Shown piece after piece: positions 6,404 to 16,492 of a stretch of DNA of 34,328 nt (positions are counted from its first letter, which is position 1; every line of letters starts with the position of its first letter). Made by a program: the position numbers and the translations under genes. Source of the DNA: Clostridia bacterium (GTDB lineage: Bacteria; Bacillota; Clostridia; UMGS1840); contig JAGAKI010000062.1 of NCBI GenBank assembly GCA_017625695.1, forward strand, positions 1 through 34,328. Reading direction: 5' to 3'. Under the pieces are notes generated by a model that was given only the letters and a program-made list of their open reading frames with translations, ran no database searches and had not been told where the DNA came from.

Positions 6404-9400
6404 ATGAGCAATCCAAATATTGGCGTATCTTTTAATGCAAAAAACTTTAATGCGGAAGTCAGAAGCATGAAAGAAGAGCTGTCCGGTGCTAAAAAAGAAT
6501 TTCAAATCACGGATGAACAGTTGAAACGGACCGGTGGCACAATTGACCAATTAAAAAGTAAAGTTGAAAAATATGGTGACATTCTCAATAAACAAAGTGG
6601 ATTAACACAAAAGTATCGTAGTGGAATTGATGGTTTGAATCAGTCGTTGTCTGATGCTAAAGAGAAGCAACGGAAAGCGACTGAAGAATTAACAAAAGCT
6701 CAGAAAGCAAAAGATACTGACGAAAAGACTTTAAAAAAGCTGAACCAGGAGGTTCAGAAAGCAAATCGTCAGGTAGAGACCTATGAAAAGAAGCTTACTG
6801 CAATGAAGAAAAGCTTGCAGGATAGTACGCTTCAGGAAGAAAAACTGAAGACTACTCTGAAAAATACAAATGATGAGCTGAAAAAACAAGAAAGCTTTGT
6901 GGGCCGGGTTAAATCACAACTTGATGAATATAACAAAAAAACAAAAGACATTACCAGGGGATTGGATTCTGCCGGGAATGCTTTGACTAAAAGTGTAACC
7001 GTCCCGTTAGTTGCTGCAGCCGGTGCTGCTGTTAAATTTTCGACAGATTTTAACGCTTCTTTAGCTAATATTTCGACTTTAGGTGTATCTACGGAAAGAG
7101 TTGTGGAATTAAAGTCTGGTATTCGGGAGTTAGCTGTTGAAGTAGCAAAGGATACCGGTGATATTTCCAATGGTGTTTATAATGTCATTTCTGCGATTGG
7201 TGATTCAAATGAGACATTGAAAATTACAAAAATCAACGCAAAGGCAGCGGCAGCGGGGTTAGCGACAACTGAAGAAGCGATTGGACTGACTACCGCAGTT
7301 ACCAAAGGTTATAACGACATTACAGCAGATGCATTTCAAAAAGCAAGTGACTTAGCCTTTGTAACCGTTAAATTAGGGCAGACAACTTTCCCGGAATTGG
7401 CGAATGCTATTGGCAGAGTTGTTCCTGCCTCTAACGCTCTTGGAATTTCCCAGGAGGAATTATTTACTGTATATGCGACTCTGACCGGGGTTACAGGGAA
7501 GGCATCGGAGGTTTCTACACAATATGGTGCAATTTTATCCGGGCTTATGAAACCATCTGAATCTATGAAAAAGATGCTTTCACAGTTAGGATATGAAAGC
7601 GGATTTGCAATGGTGAAAACCTTGGGACTGAAAGGAACCTTGGATGCTTTGACAACTGCAACAGGCGGAAGCGAAGAAAAACTATCTGATTTGGTTTCTT
7701 CTAAAGAAGCTGTTACTGCTATGCTTGCGTTAACGGGAGCACAGGCGGAAAACTTTACCAATAAGTTAACTGCAATGAATGAAGCTGCAGGGGCAAGCGA
7801 AGAAGCGTTTGCAGCTCAAAGTGATGGCGTGAATAAAGCCGGATTTCAGTTTCAGCAATCTATGGTAAGTATGCAGGTAGCTGCACAAAAGTTTGGGGAT
7901 GCCGCTGTTCCTTATATTGATAAAGCTTCTGATGCCATATCCGGTCTGGCAGACTGGCTGAACAGCTTGTCAGATGAACAGCGTGATGCGGTATTGAATG
8001 TTGGTCTTTTTGCTGCAGCACTGGGACCGACGTTGAAAGTTACATCCGGATTAATTACAAATGGTTCAAAGATATTAGCGGTATTGAAGGCAATCGGTCC
8101 AACCACAGCTACTGCAGCTGCTGGGATGACTGCGACTGCCAGTGGAGCGACTGCGTTAGGCAGTGCGATGACTGCTTTGTCCGGGCCGGTTGGTTGGACG
8201 ATTGCTGCACTTGCTGCACTTACTGTTGGTGGAATCGCACTGGCAAAAGGATTGGATGAAGCTGATAAGGCTTTTTACAATATGGGAGATGCCGCTGAAG
8301 AAGCAGCAGCGAAGCTTGATGAATGTGAACAGCGGACTGCGACTGTGGATGAAATGGCTGAAAAATATGCCAATTTAAAAGAACAAATTGCCTCCGGAAA
8401 GCTGACTGAGCAAGAATTAGAGCAGGCGGAAGCTCAGCGGAATGAAACGGAACAATGGTTTATTGAAAATTACGGGGACTTTATTTCTGCAGAAGAACAG
8501 AAAAACGGGATTCGTGACAAAAGCGTCGAAAAAATCCAACAGTACGTTGCTTCACTTAGAGAACAAAGCAAATTGGAATTACAGGCAACGGTTATGGAAA
8601 ATAGTGCCAAGGAACCAAAATTGCGTCAGGATATTTCTGATTTAGAGGCTTCTAATGTTGAACTCGAAAAGCAGAGAGATATTGCTCTAACAAATAAAAT
8701 TGCACTGTTGGAATTGCGAAATGAAATTAAAGCTTTAAATTTAGCGGAAGCTGAAGGAAAAGACGTAACAGAACAGCGGAATGCAGTTGCACAAAAAGCT
8801 TATGAACTAACGGGTGTACGCACTGCAATCGAAGCAGATATAATACAGCTTGCGAATAATCAAACGATTGCAGTTGAAAAACTGAATGCCGAGATTGAAC
8901 AAAACAACCAAAAGGTTGAAGACGGAAACGAAACCTTAGAACAAAATGCTTTAGTAAAAAAACGCTTGATAGAATTAGCTTCCGGCTTGGATGGTTCCAT
9001 TGAGAAGAATACTGAAAAGCTTAAGAACTTGAAGAAAGCAGAGGATGAATTCAATAAAGCCGGAAAAATTTCTGAAGAAACTCTGGATAAGCTGGTGAAA
9101 AAATTCCCAGAATTGGGGGATATGAAGAAAAATCCGGAATTGCTCAAAGATGAAATTAAAAAGCTGGAAGAAGGACTTGCACTTGCTGATGAAAAAGCGA
9201 CAGAGCTTGGAACTACACTTGATGGCTATCCTAAGGAAATCGATACTAAAGTGAAAGTTAGCTTTTCTGCAGCCAATTGGGAAGGTTTTAAAGCACGATT
9301 GGGACCAGTAGCCAATCAGGTAAATTACACATTGCTTCCGGGTGCGGCTGATGGCGGTGAAATTCAGCGGAATGAATTGTCTTTTGTAAATGAAGAAGGT

Positions 9401-11284
9401 CTGGAATTTATAGAGGACAAAAACGGGAGGTTCCGTTATGTTCAATCTGATGGGCCGGCATTAACCAAACTTTTGCCTGGCGATAAAGTGTACACGGCTG
9501 AAGAATCACGCAGAATGATGAATGCTAAAAGCGTGTATGTTCCGGGTTTCAAGAAGGGGACTGAAGAAGAAAAACGCCTCGAAAGGGTTAAAGCGTATGA
9601 GGTAGGAATTACTGATTTTGAGGCAGATGATGTCAGATGGCAAAAGCTTCAGGAAGGGTATGGAACATATACAGATAATGATTATGAATATGGGTTGAAG
9701 CAACGCATTCAACGATATCAAAGCTATATCAAAGAAATTTTGACGCTGGATTATATGACAGCAGAAGAAAAAGAAAAACTGATTGGTAAATACACCGACA
9801 TCGTTGAAGATACCCAACTGGAGTTGTTTAAACACACCAAAAAGGTAGGAAAGAATTCGCTTGATGAACAGCTTAAACTGTCAGAAAAATATGTATCTGA
9901 ATTAGCCAAAAGCGGTGATTTAGCAGGAGATTCCTGGGAAGCCATTATCGGAAGGGTCAGTGCAAGATATAATAAAGCTGTTGAAGACGGAAAAATGACA
10001 GCTGAAGAAGCTGCTGAAGCTATTGCTGGTTTTACAGATTTTGTTTATGAAGAACGAACTACTGCGGGTAAGCGATACGATGAGAGAGTTTCAGCCATTG
10101 AGGCAGACGATTCACGGTGGCAAAGTCTTCAGGAGGGTTATGGTAATTATACAGATAATGATATTTCGTATGTTTTAGCAGAACGAATTCGTCGTTACCA
10201 GGGCTACATTAACGAAGTAATGGCGATGGATAATCTGACTGAAGAAGAAAAAGAACGTCTGATTGGAAAATATCAAGATATTGTTGAAGATACTCAGTTG
10301 GAATTGTTTCAGCATAACAAAGAGAGTGCAAGAGATACGCTTGATGAACAACTCAAACTGTCAGAAAAATATGTGTCTGAATTAGCCAAAAGCGGCGATT
10401 TAGCAGGAGATTCCTGGGAAGCCATTATCGGAAGGGTCAGTGCAAGATATCATAAAGCTGTTGAAGACGGAAAAATGACAGCTGAAGAAGCTGCTGAAGC
10501 TATTGCTGGTTTTACGGACTTTGTATTCAGTTCAAGAATCAGCAATGCGGAAAAGTCGATAGATAACGAAGTCTTTTATGGGCGCCTGAACCTGCCAGGA
10601 CAAATTGCAGAATGGACTAAAGTACTGCAAATAGCCATAGAGGAAGGTAATACCGAAAAAGCGGATGAAATTTATAAAACCATTTACAAGCTGAAAACTG
10701 ATTATGCACAGGATTACTTCGACAGTATTATGACTGATATGCAGAAGTATTATGATGCAGAACGTCAGGAGATTCTTGATAAATATGATGAAATCGACCG
10801 TTTGGAAGCTGAAGAGGAACGCGCTGAAAAAAAAGAAAATATTTTAGAGGAATTAAAGCTGTACAAAAATGCGGTTACTGTTGAGGGGAAAAATCGCTAT
10901 AATGAGCTTTTGGATGAACTTGAGGATATCGAAAAGGAAGAAGAAAGGGCAAAGCGTGAATCGAAAAAAGAAGCTGAACTCGAAGAACTGGATGATGCGT
11001 GGGAACGCTATCAAGCTTCTTCTTCTACCATTTTGGAGAATCTGATTCAAAGCTATGGTATTGCCGGAGGATCTGTCGGCGAAATATCCAGAGGTGTTGA
11101 AGAAATCATTATTGATGTTCTGAGCCGGTTAAACCAATTGAATTTGGATGTGTTTGGTACTCCTTTGTCAACTGTGGTGAATTATAATAATTATTATCAA
11201 ACAAATAATCAAAGAATATCAGATCCCGGTCTTGCCAGTATGTTTGCCGGCTATTCTATTAATCAGTTTAAATTGGGGGTGTAA
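6404..11284 (+). CDS. Tail tape measure protein
   Basis: Sets tail length and is ejected with the DNA. At 1626 residues it predicts a tail near 240 nm by the family rule of about 0.15 nm per residue. Order of parts: Lys/Glu-rich coiled coil (about 15-175), the conserved tape-measure core with KFSTDFNASLANISTLGV and GVYNVISAIGDS, an Ala/Gly/Thr-rich hydrophobic stretch (about 565-625) likely to enter the host membrane, more coiled coil, then two tandem 160-residue repeats (from about 1073) and a Glu/Lys-rich end. I chose ATG 6404, 7 bases after GGAGG. The TTG at 6386 would lie upstream of that site. Confidence 0.95.
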   Translation: MSNPNIGVSFNAKNFNAEVRSMKEELSGAKKEFQITDEQLKRTGGTIDQLKSKVEKYGDILNKQSGLTQKYRSGIDGLNQSLSDAKEKQRKATEELTKAQKAKDTDEKTLKKLNQEVQKANRQVETYEKKLTAMKKSLQDSTLQEEKLKTTLKNTNDELKKQESFVGRVKSQLDEYNKKTKDITRGLDSAGNALTKSVTVPLVAAAGAAVKFSTDFNASLANISTLGVSTERVVELKSGIRELAVEVAKDTGDISNGVYNVISAIGDSNETLKITKINAKAAAAGLATTEEAIGLTTAVTKGYNDITADAFQKASDLAFVTVKLGQTTFPELANAIGRVVPASNALGISQEELFTVYATLTGVTGKASEVSTQYGAILSGLMKPSESMKKMLSQLGYESGFAMVKTLGLKGTLDALTTATGGSEEKLSDLVSSKEAVTAMLALTGAQAENFTNKLTAMNEAAGASEEAFAAQSDGVNKAGFQFQQSMVSMQVAAQKFGDAAVPYIDKASDAISGLADWLNSLSDEQRDAVLNVGLFAAALGPTLKVTSGLITNGSKILAVLKAIGPTTATAAAGMTATASGATALGSAMTALSGPVGWTIAALAALTVGGIALAKGLDEADKAFYNMGDAAEEAAAKLDECEQRTATVDEMAEKYANLKEQIASGKLTEQELEQAEAQRNETEQWFIENYGDFISAEEQKNGIRDKSVEKIQQYVASLREQSKLELQATVMENSAKEPKLRQDISDLEASNVELEKQRDIALTNKIALLELRNEIKALNLAEAEGKDVTEQRNAVAQKAYELTGVRTAIEADIIQLANNQTIAVEKLNAEIEQNNQKVEDGNETLEQNALVKKRLIELASGLDGSIEKNTEKLKNLKKAEDEFNKAGKISEETLDKLVKKFPELGDMKKNPELLKDEIKKLEEGLALADEKATELGTTLDGYPKEIDTKVKVSFSAANWEGFKARLGPVANQVNYTLLPGAADGGEIQRNELSFVNEEGLEFIEDKNGRFRYVQSDGPALTKLLPGDKVYTAEESRRMMNAKSVYVPGFKKGTEEEKRLERVKAYEVGITDFEADDVRWQKLQEGYGTYTDNDYEYGLKQRIQRYQSYIKEILTLDYMTAEEKEKLIGKYTDIVEDTQLELFKHTKKVGKNSLDEQLKLSEKYVSELAKSGDLAGDSWEAIIGRVSARYNKAVEDGKMTAEEAAEAIAGFTDFVYEERTTAGKRYDERVSAIEADDSRWQSLQEGYGNYTDNDISYVLAERIRRYQGYINEVMAMDNLTEEEKERLIGKYQDIVEDTQLELFQHNKESARDTLDEQLKLSEKYVSELAKSGDLAGDSWEAIIGRVSARYHKAVEDGKMTAEEAAEAIAGFTDFVFSSRISNAEKSIDNEVFYGRLNLPGQIAEWTKVLQIAIEEGNTEKADEIYKTIYKLKTDYAQDYFDSIMTDMQKYYDAERQEILDKYDEIDRLEAEEERAEKKENILEELKLYKNAVTVEGKNRYNELLDELEDIEKEEERAKRESKKEAELEELDDAWERYQASSSTILENLIQSYGIAGGSVGEISRGVEEIIIDVLSRLNQLNLDVFGTPLSTVVNYNNYYQTNNQRISDPGLASMFAGYSINQFKLGV
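9620..10523 (+). repeat. Tandem 480-bp duplication inside the tape measure gene
   Basis: Two in-frame units offset by exactly 480 bp (160 codons). Both begin with a Glu-Ala-Asp-Asp segment followed by a shared RWQ(K/S)LQEGYG motif. The second part (9858-10043 against 10338-10523) is nearly identical in DNA, with only a few differences, while the first part has diverged clearly. This suggests duplication followed by local homogenisation. Confidence 0.9.
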
Positions 11285-11288
11285 AAAA

Positions 11289-12122
11289 TTGGATGGATTT
11301 ACTTTTAATGGGCGCCACACCAACGAATTCAGTTCGTATTGGAAAACAAATACTCGACCGTTTTTACCAACCAGAAAAACGGTTATTGAGAATTTGCCTG
11401 AACGGGATGGAGAATATGATTTTTCAGAAGTCAATATTGATGGCCGTGCTCATTATGAAAATCGTGCTTTCAGCGGTGTTCTGACTGTGAAAGCATCAGA
11501 CATGAATGACTTGCACTACAGATTTACTGAAATTGCAAATTGGCTGTGTGCAGGATATTGTGATTTGATTTTTGATGATATGCCAACAACTGTATGGACG
11601 GCTAAAGTTGAGAATATTGAACAGGTAACCTATGAACTTCGCAGATTAGGAAGAATTCAACTGACATTTACCGTTAAACCTTTCTCAAGATATTTGTATA
11701 ACCGGCCGTCTGAACCGATAATTTTAGATAGCAATACTGTTTTGGATACACCGTTTGCTTTGGACGGAGAAGACTACCAACATAGTGTTAATGGGGAACA
11801 AAATATTTTGGTGAGAAACTATGGCGATTGGTATTCAGCACCTTCTATTACTGCGACAGGAAATTGGGGGTATCTTGAAATCAAGTGTTCGGATTCTAAA
11901 AAGATTCGGTATTACGGCGGGTGTTCAGATGGGGATGTTGTTTCGTTTGACTTTGAAAATAACCAGGTTCTTAAAAATGGGATTCCGGATAATACTAAGA
12001 GTTTAGGTCATTATTGGGATTTTACACCTGGAGAAAATCTAATTACAGTTTTGACAGATGGCACAGCAAATCTTGACATCTTTATGGAATTCTATTTTAA
12101 GTATGGGGCGGTGATGGAATGA
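11289..12122 (+). CDS. Distal tail protein (Dit)
   Basis: Forms the hexameric hub ring at the tail tip. The 277-residue protein begins (M)DGFTFNGRHTNEF, the standard Dit opening in Gram-positive siphophages. It continues with RDGEYDFSEVNIDGRAHYENR and a DLIFDDMPTTVWTAKVENI strand region of the belt domain, then a galectin-like C-terminal half with VRNYGDWYSAPSITATGNWG. I chose TTG 11289, preceded by GGGGGTG, because the family N-terminus starts there. Upstream in-frame codons would overlap the tape measure gene. It follows the tape measure gene by 4 bases and overlaps Tal by 4. Confidence 0.9.
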   Translation: MDGFTFNGRHTNEFSSYWKTNTRPFLPTRKTVIENLPERDGEYDFSEVNIDGRAHYENRAFSGVLTVKASDMNDLHYRFTEIANWLCAGYCDLIFDDMPTTVWTAKVENIEQVTYELRRLGRIQLTFTVKPFSRYLYNRPSEPIILDSNTVLDTPFALDGEDYQHSVNGEQNILVRNYGDWYSAPSITATGNWGYLEIKCSDSKKIRYYGGCSDGDVVSFDFENNQVLKNGIPDNTKSLGHYWDFTPGENLITVLTDGTANLDIFMEFYFKYGAVME

Positions 12123-14143
12123 TTCGTGTTTATTCTCCTGGTACCTCATTGGATGATATGAGGCTATCAAATGGACTTTGTACGCTGAATGAAGCTACGG
12201 ATATTTGTATATCACAAGAAATAAATGCAACACCTGTTTTGACTTTTTCGTTGCCGACAGACGTTGGAAAGTGGAAGTTTCTTCGTCAAGGCTATCTGAT
12301 ACTGTGTGAGGGACAGATTTATAAAATATATAAAAAAGCACGAAAAAAATCAGGTGCAACAACCAGAGAGGTTAAAGCTTTGCATATTGTTTCGGAAGCC
12401 GGACAAAAGCTTTTGCTTACCTTTCCGAAGCAAATAGGGAAAACCCCACGACATATTATGACGGTAGCGTTTTCGGATACAGAGTTTAATGTTACGACAC
12501 ATTTGCCAAATGGAATGGAATGGGTAGACACACCAACAGACTTTTTAGATGATTTATCAAAAGTTACACCATTGAAGATTGTCAAAACACTGATAGAAAA
12601 AAACGGAGAGGGAGAACTTTATATTGATAATTATAACATCGCTTTGGTGAAAAAATTGGTTAGTAATGCCGGAACAATGAATGTATCAACCAAATTTAAT
12701 GCAAAATCTATTGCTGATGAAGAGGATGGTAGTGATATCGTGACACGGCTATATCCTTTTGGTAAAAATGATATGCCGCTGTCCGGGGAACTTCCTTACA
12801 TAGATTCTCCTCTTCTTGATGTGATTGGGTTACGGGAAGGATATAGGGAATATAAGGATGTAACGGATCCTGAAATTCTTCTACAAAAAGCGGAGTATGA
12901 GTTTTCAGAAGATAATCCAAAACGAATTGATATGCCGAACTTATCTTATAACATCAGTCTGGTCGATTTATATAAACTTTATGGTGATAGCTATAAGATT
13001 GGATTGGGGGACAGTTTGAAAATTACAGATTATGATTTGGAAATTGATACTGTTCAAAGGGTAGTAAAGTCAACGTATTATCCGTATTCGACTCAGAATT
13101 CATCTGTAACCTTAGGTAATCCTCCGAAAAGTTTTTCGGAAACACTAAAATCAATAGTTTCTTCAGAAGAGAAATTCTCCAATGCGTTAAATGGAAGCGG
13201 TGTTCTTAAAGCTTCATTTATAGAAAATCTTTTAAAGAATAAAAGTGAATATATTACAGATGCGCTTGCAGCAAATGAGGTTACTGTCCATAAGACGGGA
13301 GATTTATGGTGTTTTGAAGACGATGCCGGGAACAGAGGAGCGATTGCAATCGTGGATGGGCAACTTGCTATTTCGGACACCAAAAATGCTGATGGAACTT
13401 GGGTCTGGACTACATTTATCGATGGGAAAAGCGTAACGGCTGATGTTATCAATTCAGGAACGTTGAATACGGATTTGATTGAACTTAAGAGTACTTACGG
13501 TGAAACCTATCTTCATGGGAATGAGTTCAAAATGGTGGCAGAAGATGGTGCAATGGTTTCCATACGTGCTTCTGATGGCAAAAACGGATTAAAAAAAGGA
13601 CTCCAGATTATTGAACAATTCTATGCAGATGGAACTCCGAAGAATTACAGTATTTATGATTCGAACGGATATCGGCGTTACATCGACGGTAATCGAGTGC
13701 AGACATATTCGATTGCATCTTGCGGATTTTGCGAGGCTCATGAAACAAACACTGACACAATTTATCAGTTAAGTTTGCAATGTGCCGGCGAATATTTCTA
13801 CAAATTCGCAACCGCTTATAACGCTAAAAATACAAATGATGCCATGAAACAACAAATGTTTCAGTGGATTTGTAATAACGTGACAACAAATAGCACTAAC
13901 CTACCACTTGAGTTTAGCAATTTAAAGTTTGTTGAAGTACGTGCAGTTAATAAAGGGGATCATGTTCAATATAGAGATGGCAGTACATCCTACTTTATCA
14001 TTGCTGAACGTGGAGCGGTGTTTATATGGACTGCATTGTGCTACAAAAGGATTGATCGTGGAACTTATATTGACCATACGGGATATATCCCTGAGGCGAT
14101 TGCATACGTAAATACAACGATGGATGTGGAGGGATTAAGTTAA
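12119..14143 (+). CDS. Tail-associated lysin / endopeptidase tail protein (Tal)
   Basis: A 674-residue tail spike at the tip below Dit. The N-terminal about 370 residues match the prophage endopeptidase tail family (gp27/gp44-like hub): FSLPTDVGKWKFLRQGYLI, VKALHIVSEAGQKLL, LYPFGKNDMPLSG and a YKIGLGDSLKITDYDLEI region. After a helical linker (GSGVLKASFIENLLKNKSEY) come beta-rich repeats (KTGDLWCFEDDAGNRGAIAI, GETYLHGNEFKMVAEDGAM) typical of shaft domains. A distinct C-terminal domain from about residue 500 may bind the receptor or cell wall. The ATGA overlap with Dit indicates coupling. No peptidase active site can be assigned with confidence. Confidence 0.85.
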   Translation: MIRVYSPGTSLDDMRLSNGLCTLNEATDICISQEINATPVLTFSLPTDVGKWKFLRQGYLILCEGQIYKIYKKARKKSGATTREVKALHIVSEAGQKLLLTFPKQIGKTPRHIMTVAFSDTEFNVTTHLPNGMEWVDTPTDFLDDLSKVTPLKIVKTLIEKNGEGELYIDNYNIALVKKLVSNAGTMNVSTKFNAKSIADEEDGSDIVTRLYPFGKNDMPLSGELPYIDSPLLDVIGLREGYREYKDVTDPEILLQKAEYEFSEDNPKRIDMPNLSYNISLVDLYKLYGDSYKIGLGDSLKITDYDLEIDTVQRVVKSTYYPYSTQNSSVTLGNPPKSFSETLKSIVSSEEKFSNALNGSGVLKASFIENLLKNKSEYITDALAANEVTVHKTGDLWCFEDDAGNRGAIAIVDGQLAISDTKNADGTWVWTTFIDGKSVTADVINSGTLNTDLIELKSTYGETYLHGNEFKMVAEDGAMVSIRASDGKNGLKKGLQIIEQFYADGTPKNYSIYDSNGYRRYIDGNRVQTYSIASCGFCEAHETNTDTIYQLSLQCAGEYFYKFATAYNAKNTNDAMKQQMFQWICNNVTTNSTNLPLEFSNLKFVEVRAVNKGDHVQYRDGSTSYFIIAERGAVFIWTALCYKRIDRGTYIDHTGYIPEAIAYVNTTMDVEGLS

Positions 14144-14144
14144 T

Positions 14145-15536
14145 ATGAATTATTTTGAACCAAAATATAAGAAGGGACGCGATTATACCGGCAAGACGAC
14201 CTTAAGACAGTTTTGGAAACAGATGGCGGCAAATTTTGAAGATATGGCCGATGGGGTTGCTGGTTGGACAAAAAAACATATTGATGCTGCAGAGTTGGAC
14301 CATGCGGATGGTTCGGTAACGAAGAGAAAACTTGCTTCCGAAGTGTTAGATATGCTTGGTTCCAGTAGTGTATCACCCGAACAGATTCAAGAAGCGGTAG
14401 AAGAATACTTGACCAATAACCCTATTATAGAAGAAATCGAAGAAGAAGAAATCGACAGAGTTTTCAATTTTGGTATATACAAGATAGCAATTCGTCGTAG
14501 CATAGGCAGTTCAATTTTGAACTATGGACCTGAATTGTTGTTCGTGACATATGACGGTTTGGTGTCGAATAGTGGTGACGGTATACAAATTAGAATCACA
14601 GGCACAGGCGTTTTGTACCGCAACAAAGCACCAGGAGTTCCAGGGGAACCGAGAGTGTGGGAAAGCGAATGGAAGGAATACGGCGGAAGCGTAGACCTAA
14701 GTAATTACTACACCAAGGACGAAACAAAAGAACTTGTCAATTCTTCCGTGACGAAAGAAACTATTTTATACGAAGATGTGGTAAACCCTCCCGAATGGAC
14801 GAACCAACCTACCTATGAAGGAACGCTTGATTCTGCATTCAATACAACTGATTTTTATTATGTTACTTTAAAGGATGCAAGCGGCAATACCCTTCCGAGC
14901 GGTCAGTTTATGTTGAAAGATTCCAGAGGAACAAATGCGACAATATATTCAACGGTATTTTCTTTTTCGGTGCCGGCTTCTGGTGTTCTTGTTGAAAACT
15001 TCCCCGTTGAGTTTACGGAAATTGGGGAAACCGTCAAAATGAGGGACGCAGGCGTATGGAGAATAGCGTACACTCCCGAAACGTGGAATCTAAAAGGAAG
15101 CACGGGTTCTATGAAAATTAAAGTCATAGGAGAATTCGTGCAGAGAGAAGACAACGCGTATTTCTTACCTGTATTTGGAACAAGACAAAATGTTTCAAAC
15201 TATCATTCCGGACACAAAACGGCAATGCAATCAGCATCAGCAAAGCAGATTATTCCATTTGCAAGTTTATCAGCAAATTATAAGACAAACCGTTTTTATG
15301 AGGAAAGTGTATTGGAACGGAATGGGGATAAGAACTTCACATTCAAAAGACGGGGATTTTTGCGATACATCAAAGATGGTGACACAACATATTCGATAAT
15401 TGATTATGACACTGTTGGTTATGGTGATATTTTAACCGAAACAGAATTGTCAAGCGTTGCAATACAAACCGCGTCAAAAGAAACAAGAGGTATGATTCGT
15501 AACGGAACTATTATAAGGGTGTCGGAGGTGGTATAG
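14145..15536 (+). CDS. Tail fibre / baseplate receptor-binding protein
   Basis: A 463-residue protein after Tal, where the host-specific fibre is expected. The N-terminus (FEPKYKKGRDYTGKTTLRQF) probably attaches to the tail tip. An acidic helical stretch (SPEQIQEAVEEYLTNNPIIE and the Glu run after it) may be a trimeric coiled coil. The rest is beta-rich with a DLSNYYTKDETKELV linker, common in fibres as a short trimerising stalk, followed by globular domains. GGAGG lies about 13 bases before ATG, a long spacing, but the gene abuts Tal so coupling is likely. No chaperone domain was seen. Host range depends on the C-terminal part (inference). Confidence 0.75.
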   Translation: MNYFEPKYKKGRDYTGKTTLRQFWKQMAANFEDMADGVAGWTKKHIDAAELDHADGSVTKRKLASEVLDMLGSSSVSPEQIQEAVEEYLTNNPIIEEIEEEEIDRVFNFGIYKIAIRRSIGSSILNYGPELLFVTYDGLVSNSGDGIQIRITGTGVLYRNKAPGVPGEPRVWESEWKEYGGSVDLSNYYTKDETKELVNSSVTKETILYEDVVNPPEWTNQPTYEGTLDSAFNTTDFYYVTLKDASGNTLPSGQFMLKDSRGTNATIYSTVFSFSVPASGVLVENFPVEFTEIGETVKMRDAGVWRIAYTPETWNLKGSTGSMKIKVIGEFVQREDNAYFLPVFGTRQNVSNYHSGHKTAMQSASAKQIIPFASLSANYKTNRFYEESVLERNGDKNFTFKRRGFLRYIKDGDTTYSIIDYDTVGYGDILTETELSSVAIQTASKETRGMIRNGTIIRVSEVV

Positions 15537-15537
15537 T

Positions 15538-15759
15538 ATGATGATTTTAAAGAACGGAAAATATGTCGCTGATGCCGAAGAACAGACCATCGAAGAAATT
15601 GTGATTCCTTATGACGAAAAGGTGGTTTCGCTGATTCGTCAAAAGTATTCCATTGATGAGGAATTAGCTATTCAACGGCAGAGAGACACAAAACCCGAAG
15701 AATTCAACGAGTATTTCGTTTATTGTGAAGAATGTAAACTGAAAGCAAGGGAGGAATAA
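15538..15759 (+). CDS. Small acidic phage protein between fibre and amidase
   Basis: A 73-residue, soluble, Glu-rich protein that I recognise only as a type often found at this position. It has a small beta opening (MILKNGKYVADAEEQTIEEI), a helical middle (DEKVVSLIRQKYSIDEELAI) and a pair of cysteines near the end (FVYCEECKLKAREE). The start may be either of two adjacent ATGs; GGAGGTGG lies about 7 bases upstream. It is located 1 base after the fibre gene and 2 bases before the amidase. A role with the fibre or tail tip is guesswork. Confidence 0.7.
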   Translation: MMILKNGKYVADAEEQTIEEIVIPYDEKVVSLIRQKYSIDEELAIQRQRDTKPEEFNEYFVYCEECKLKAREE

Positions 15760-15761
15760 CA

Positions 15762-16487
15762 ATGAAAATACTTTTAATTGCAGGACACGGACAAGGTGAC
15801 CCTGGAGCTTGTGCTTTGGGATATCAGGAAGCTACATTGACAAGGGAAGTTGTTGCTTCTCTTGCGAATAAGTTGAAACCGTATGCAGAGGTTGAGGTTT
15901 TCGACACATCCAAAAATATGTATAAGTTTTTAAAATTGCTTACGTTCAATTTTAAAAAATACGATTATGTTTTAGAAGTGCATTTCAATGCCGCCGCAAA
16001 TGATAAAAATGGCAATGGAAAAACTACAGGTACAGAAGTCCTTGTTCACACTTCTGAAAAAGCCGTTACTGTTGAACAGCTAATCGTAAATAACATTTCA
16101 GAACTCGGTTTTACCAATCGAGGTGTGAAGCTCCGTTCTAATTTACAGAATATGAATGTTTGCAAAGGGAAACAGGGTGTAAGTTATGCTTTGGTTGAAG
16201 TTTGCTTCATTGATGATTTGGATGATATGAAACTGTATCAGGCAAAGAAGGAGGAAGTTGTTACGGCTATTGCCGATGGTATTTTAAAAGGGCATGGTAT
16301 TCAAAAGCAGGAGAAAGAAATTAAAGAACATAAAGGGCTTACATCAGTCAATGACATTGTTTGGGAACTTTCCAATCGTGGCATACTTTCAGATAAAGCA
16401 TTGTGGTTAAAAAAATTGGAAGATGATTCCAACGATTATTGTTTGGCGAAAAATTTTGTTGAATATCTGATTGAGAAAGGAATATAA
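15762..16487 (+). CDS. Endolysin, N-acetylmuramoyl-L-alanine amidase (Amidase_3)
   Basis: Cleaves the bond between MurNAc and L-alanine at lysis. All family residues are visible: Zn ligands His9 (AGHG), Glu23 (YQEATL) and His74 (VLEVHFNA), and catalytic Glu146 (ALVEVCFI). The catalytic domain takes up about 175 residues. A charged linker (KQEKEIKEHKG) leads to a 45-residue C-terminal segment (SVNDIVWELSNRGIL ... FVEYLIEKGI) of the kind found at the ends of clostridial phage lysins, probably a wall-binding or oligomerising unit. There is no signal peptide, so release depends on the adjacent holin. GGAGG precedes the ATG. Confidence 0.95.
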   Translation: MKILLIAGHGQGDPGACALGYQEATLTREVVASLANKLKPYAEVEVFDTSKNMYKFLKLLTFNFKKYDYVLEVHFNAAANDKNGNGKTTGTEVLVHTSEKAVTVEQLIVNNISELGFTNRGVKLRSNLQNMNVCKGKQGVSYALVEVCFIDDLDDMKLYQAKKEEVVTAIADGILKGHGIQKQEKEIKEHKGLTSVNDIVWELSNRGILSDKALWLKKLEDDSNDYCLAKNFVEYLIEKGI

Positions 16488-16492
16488 ACAAT

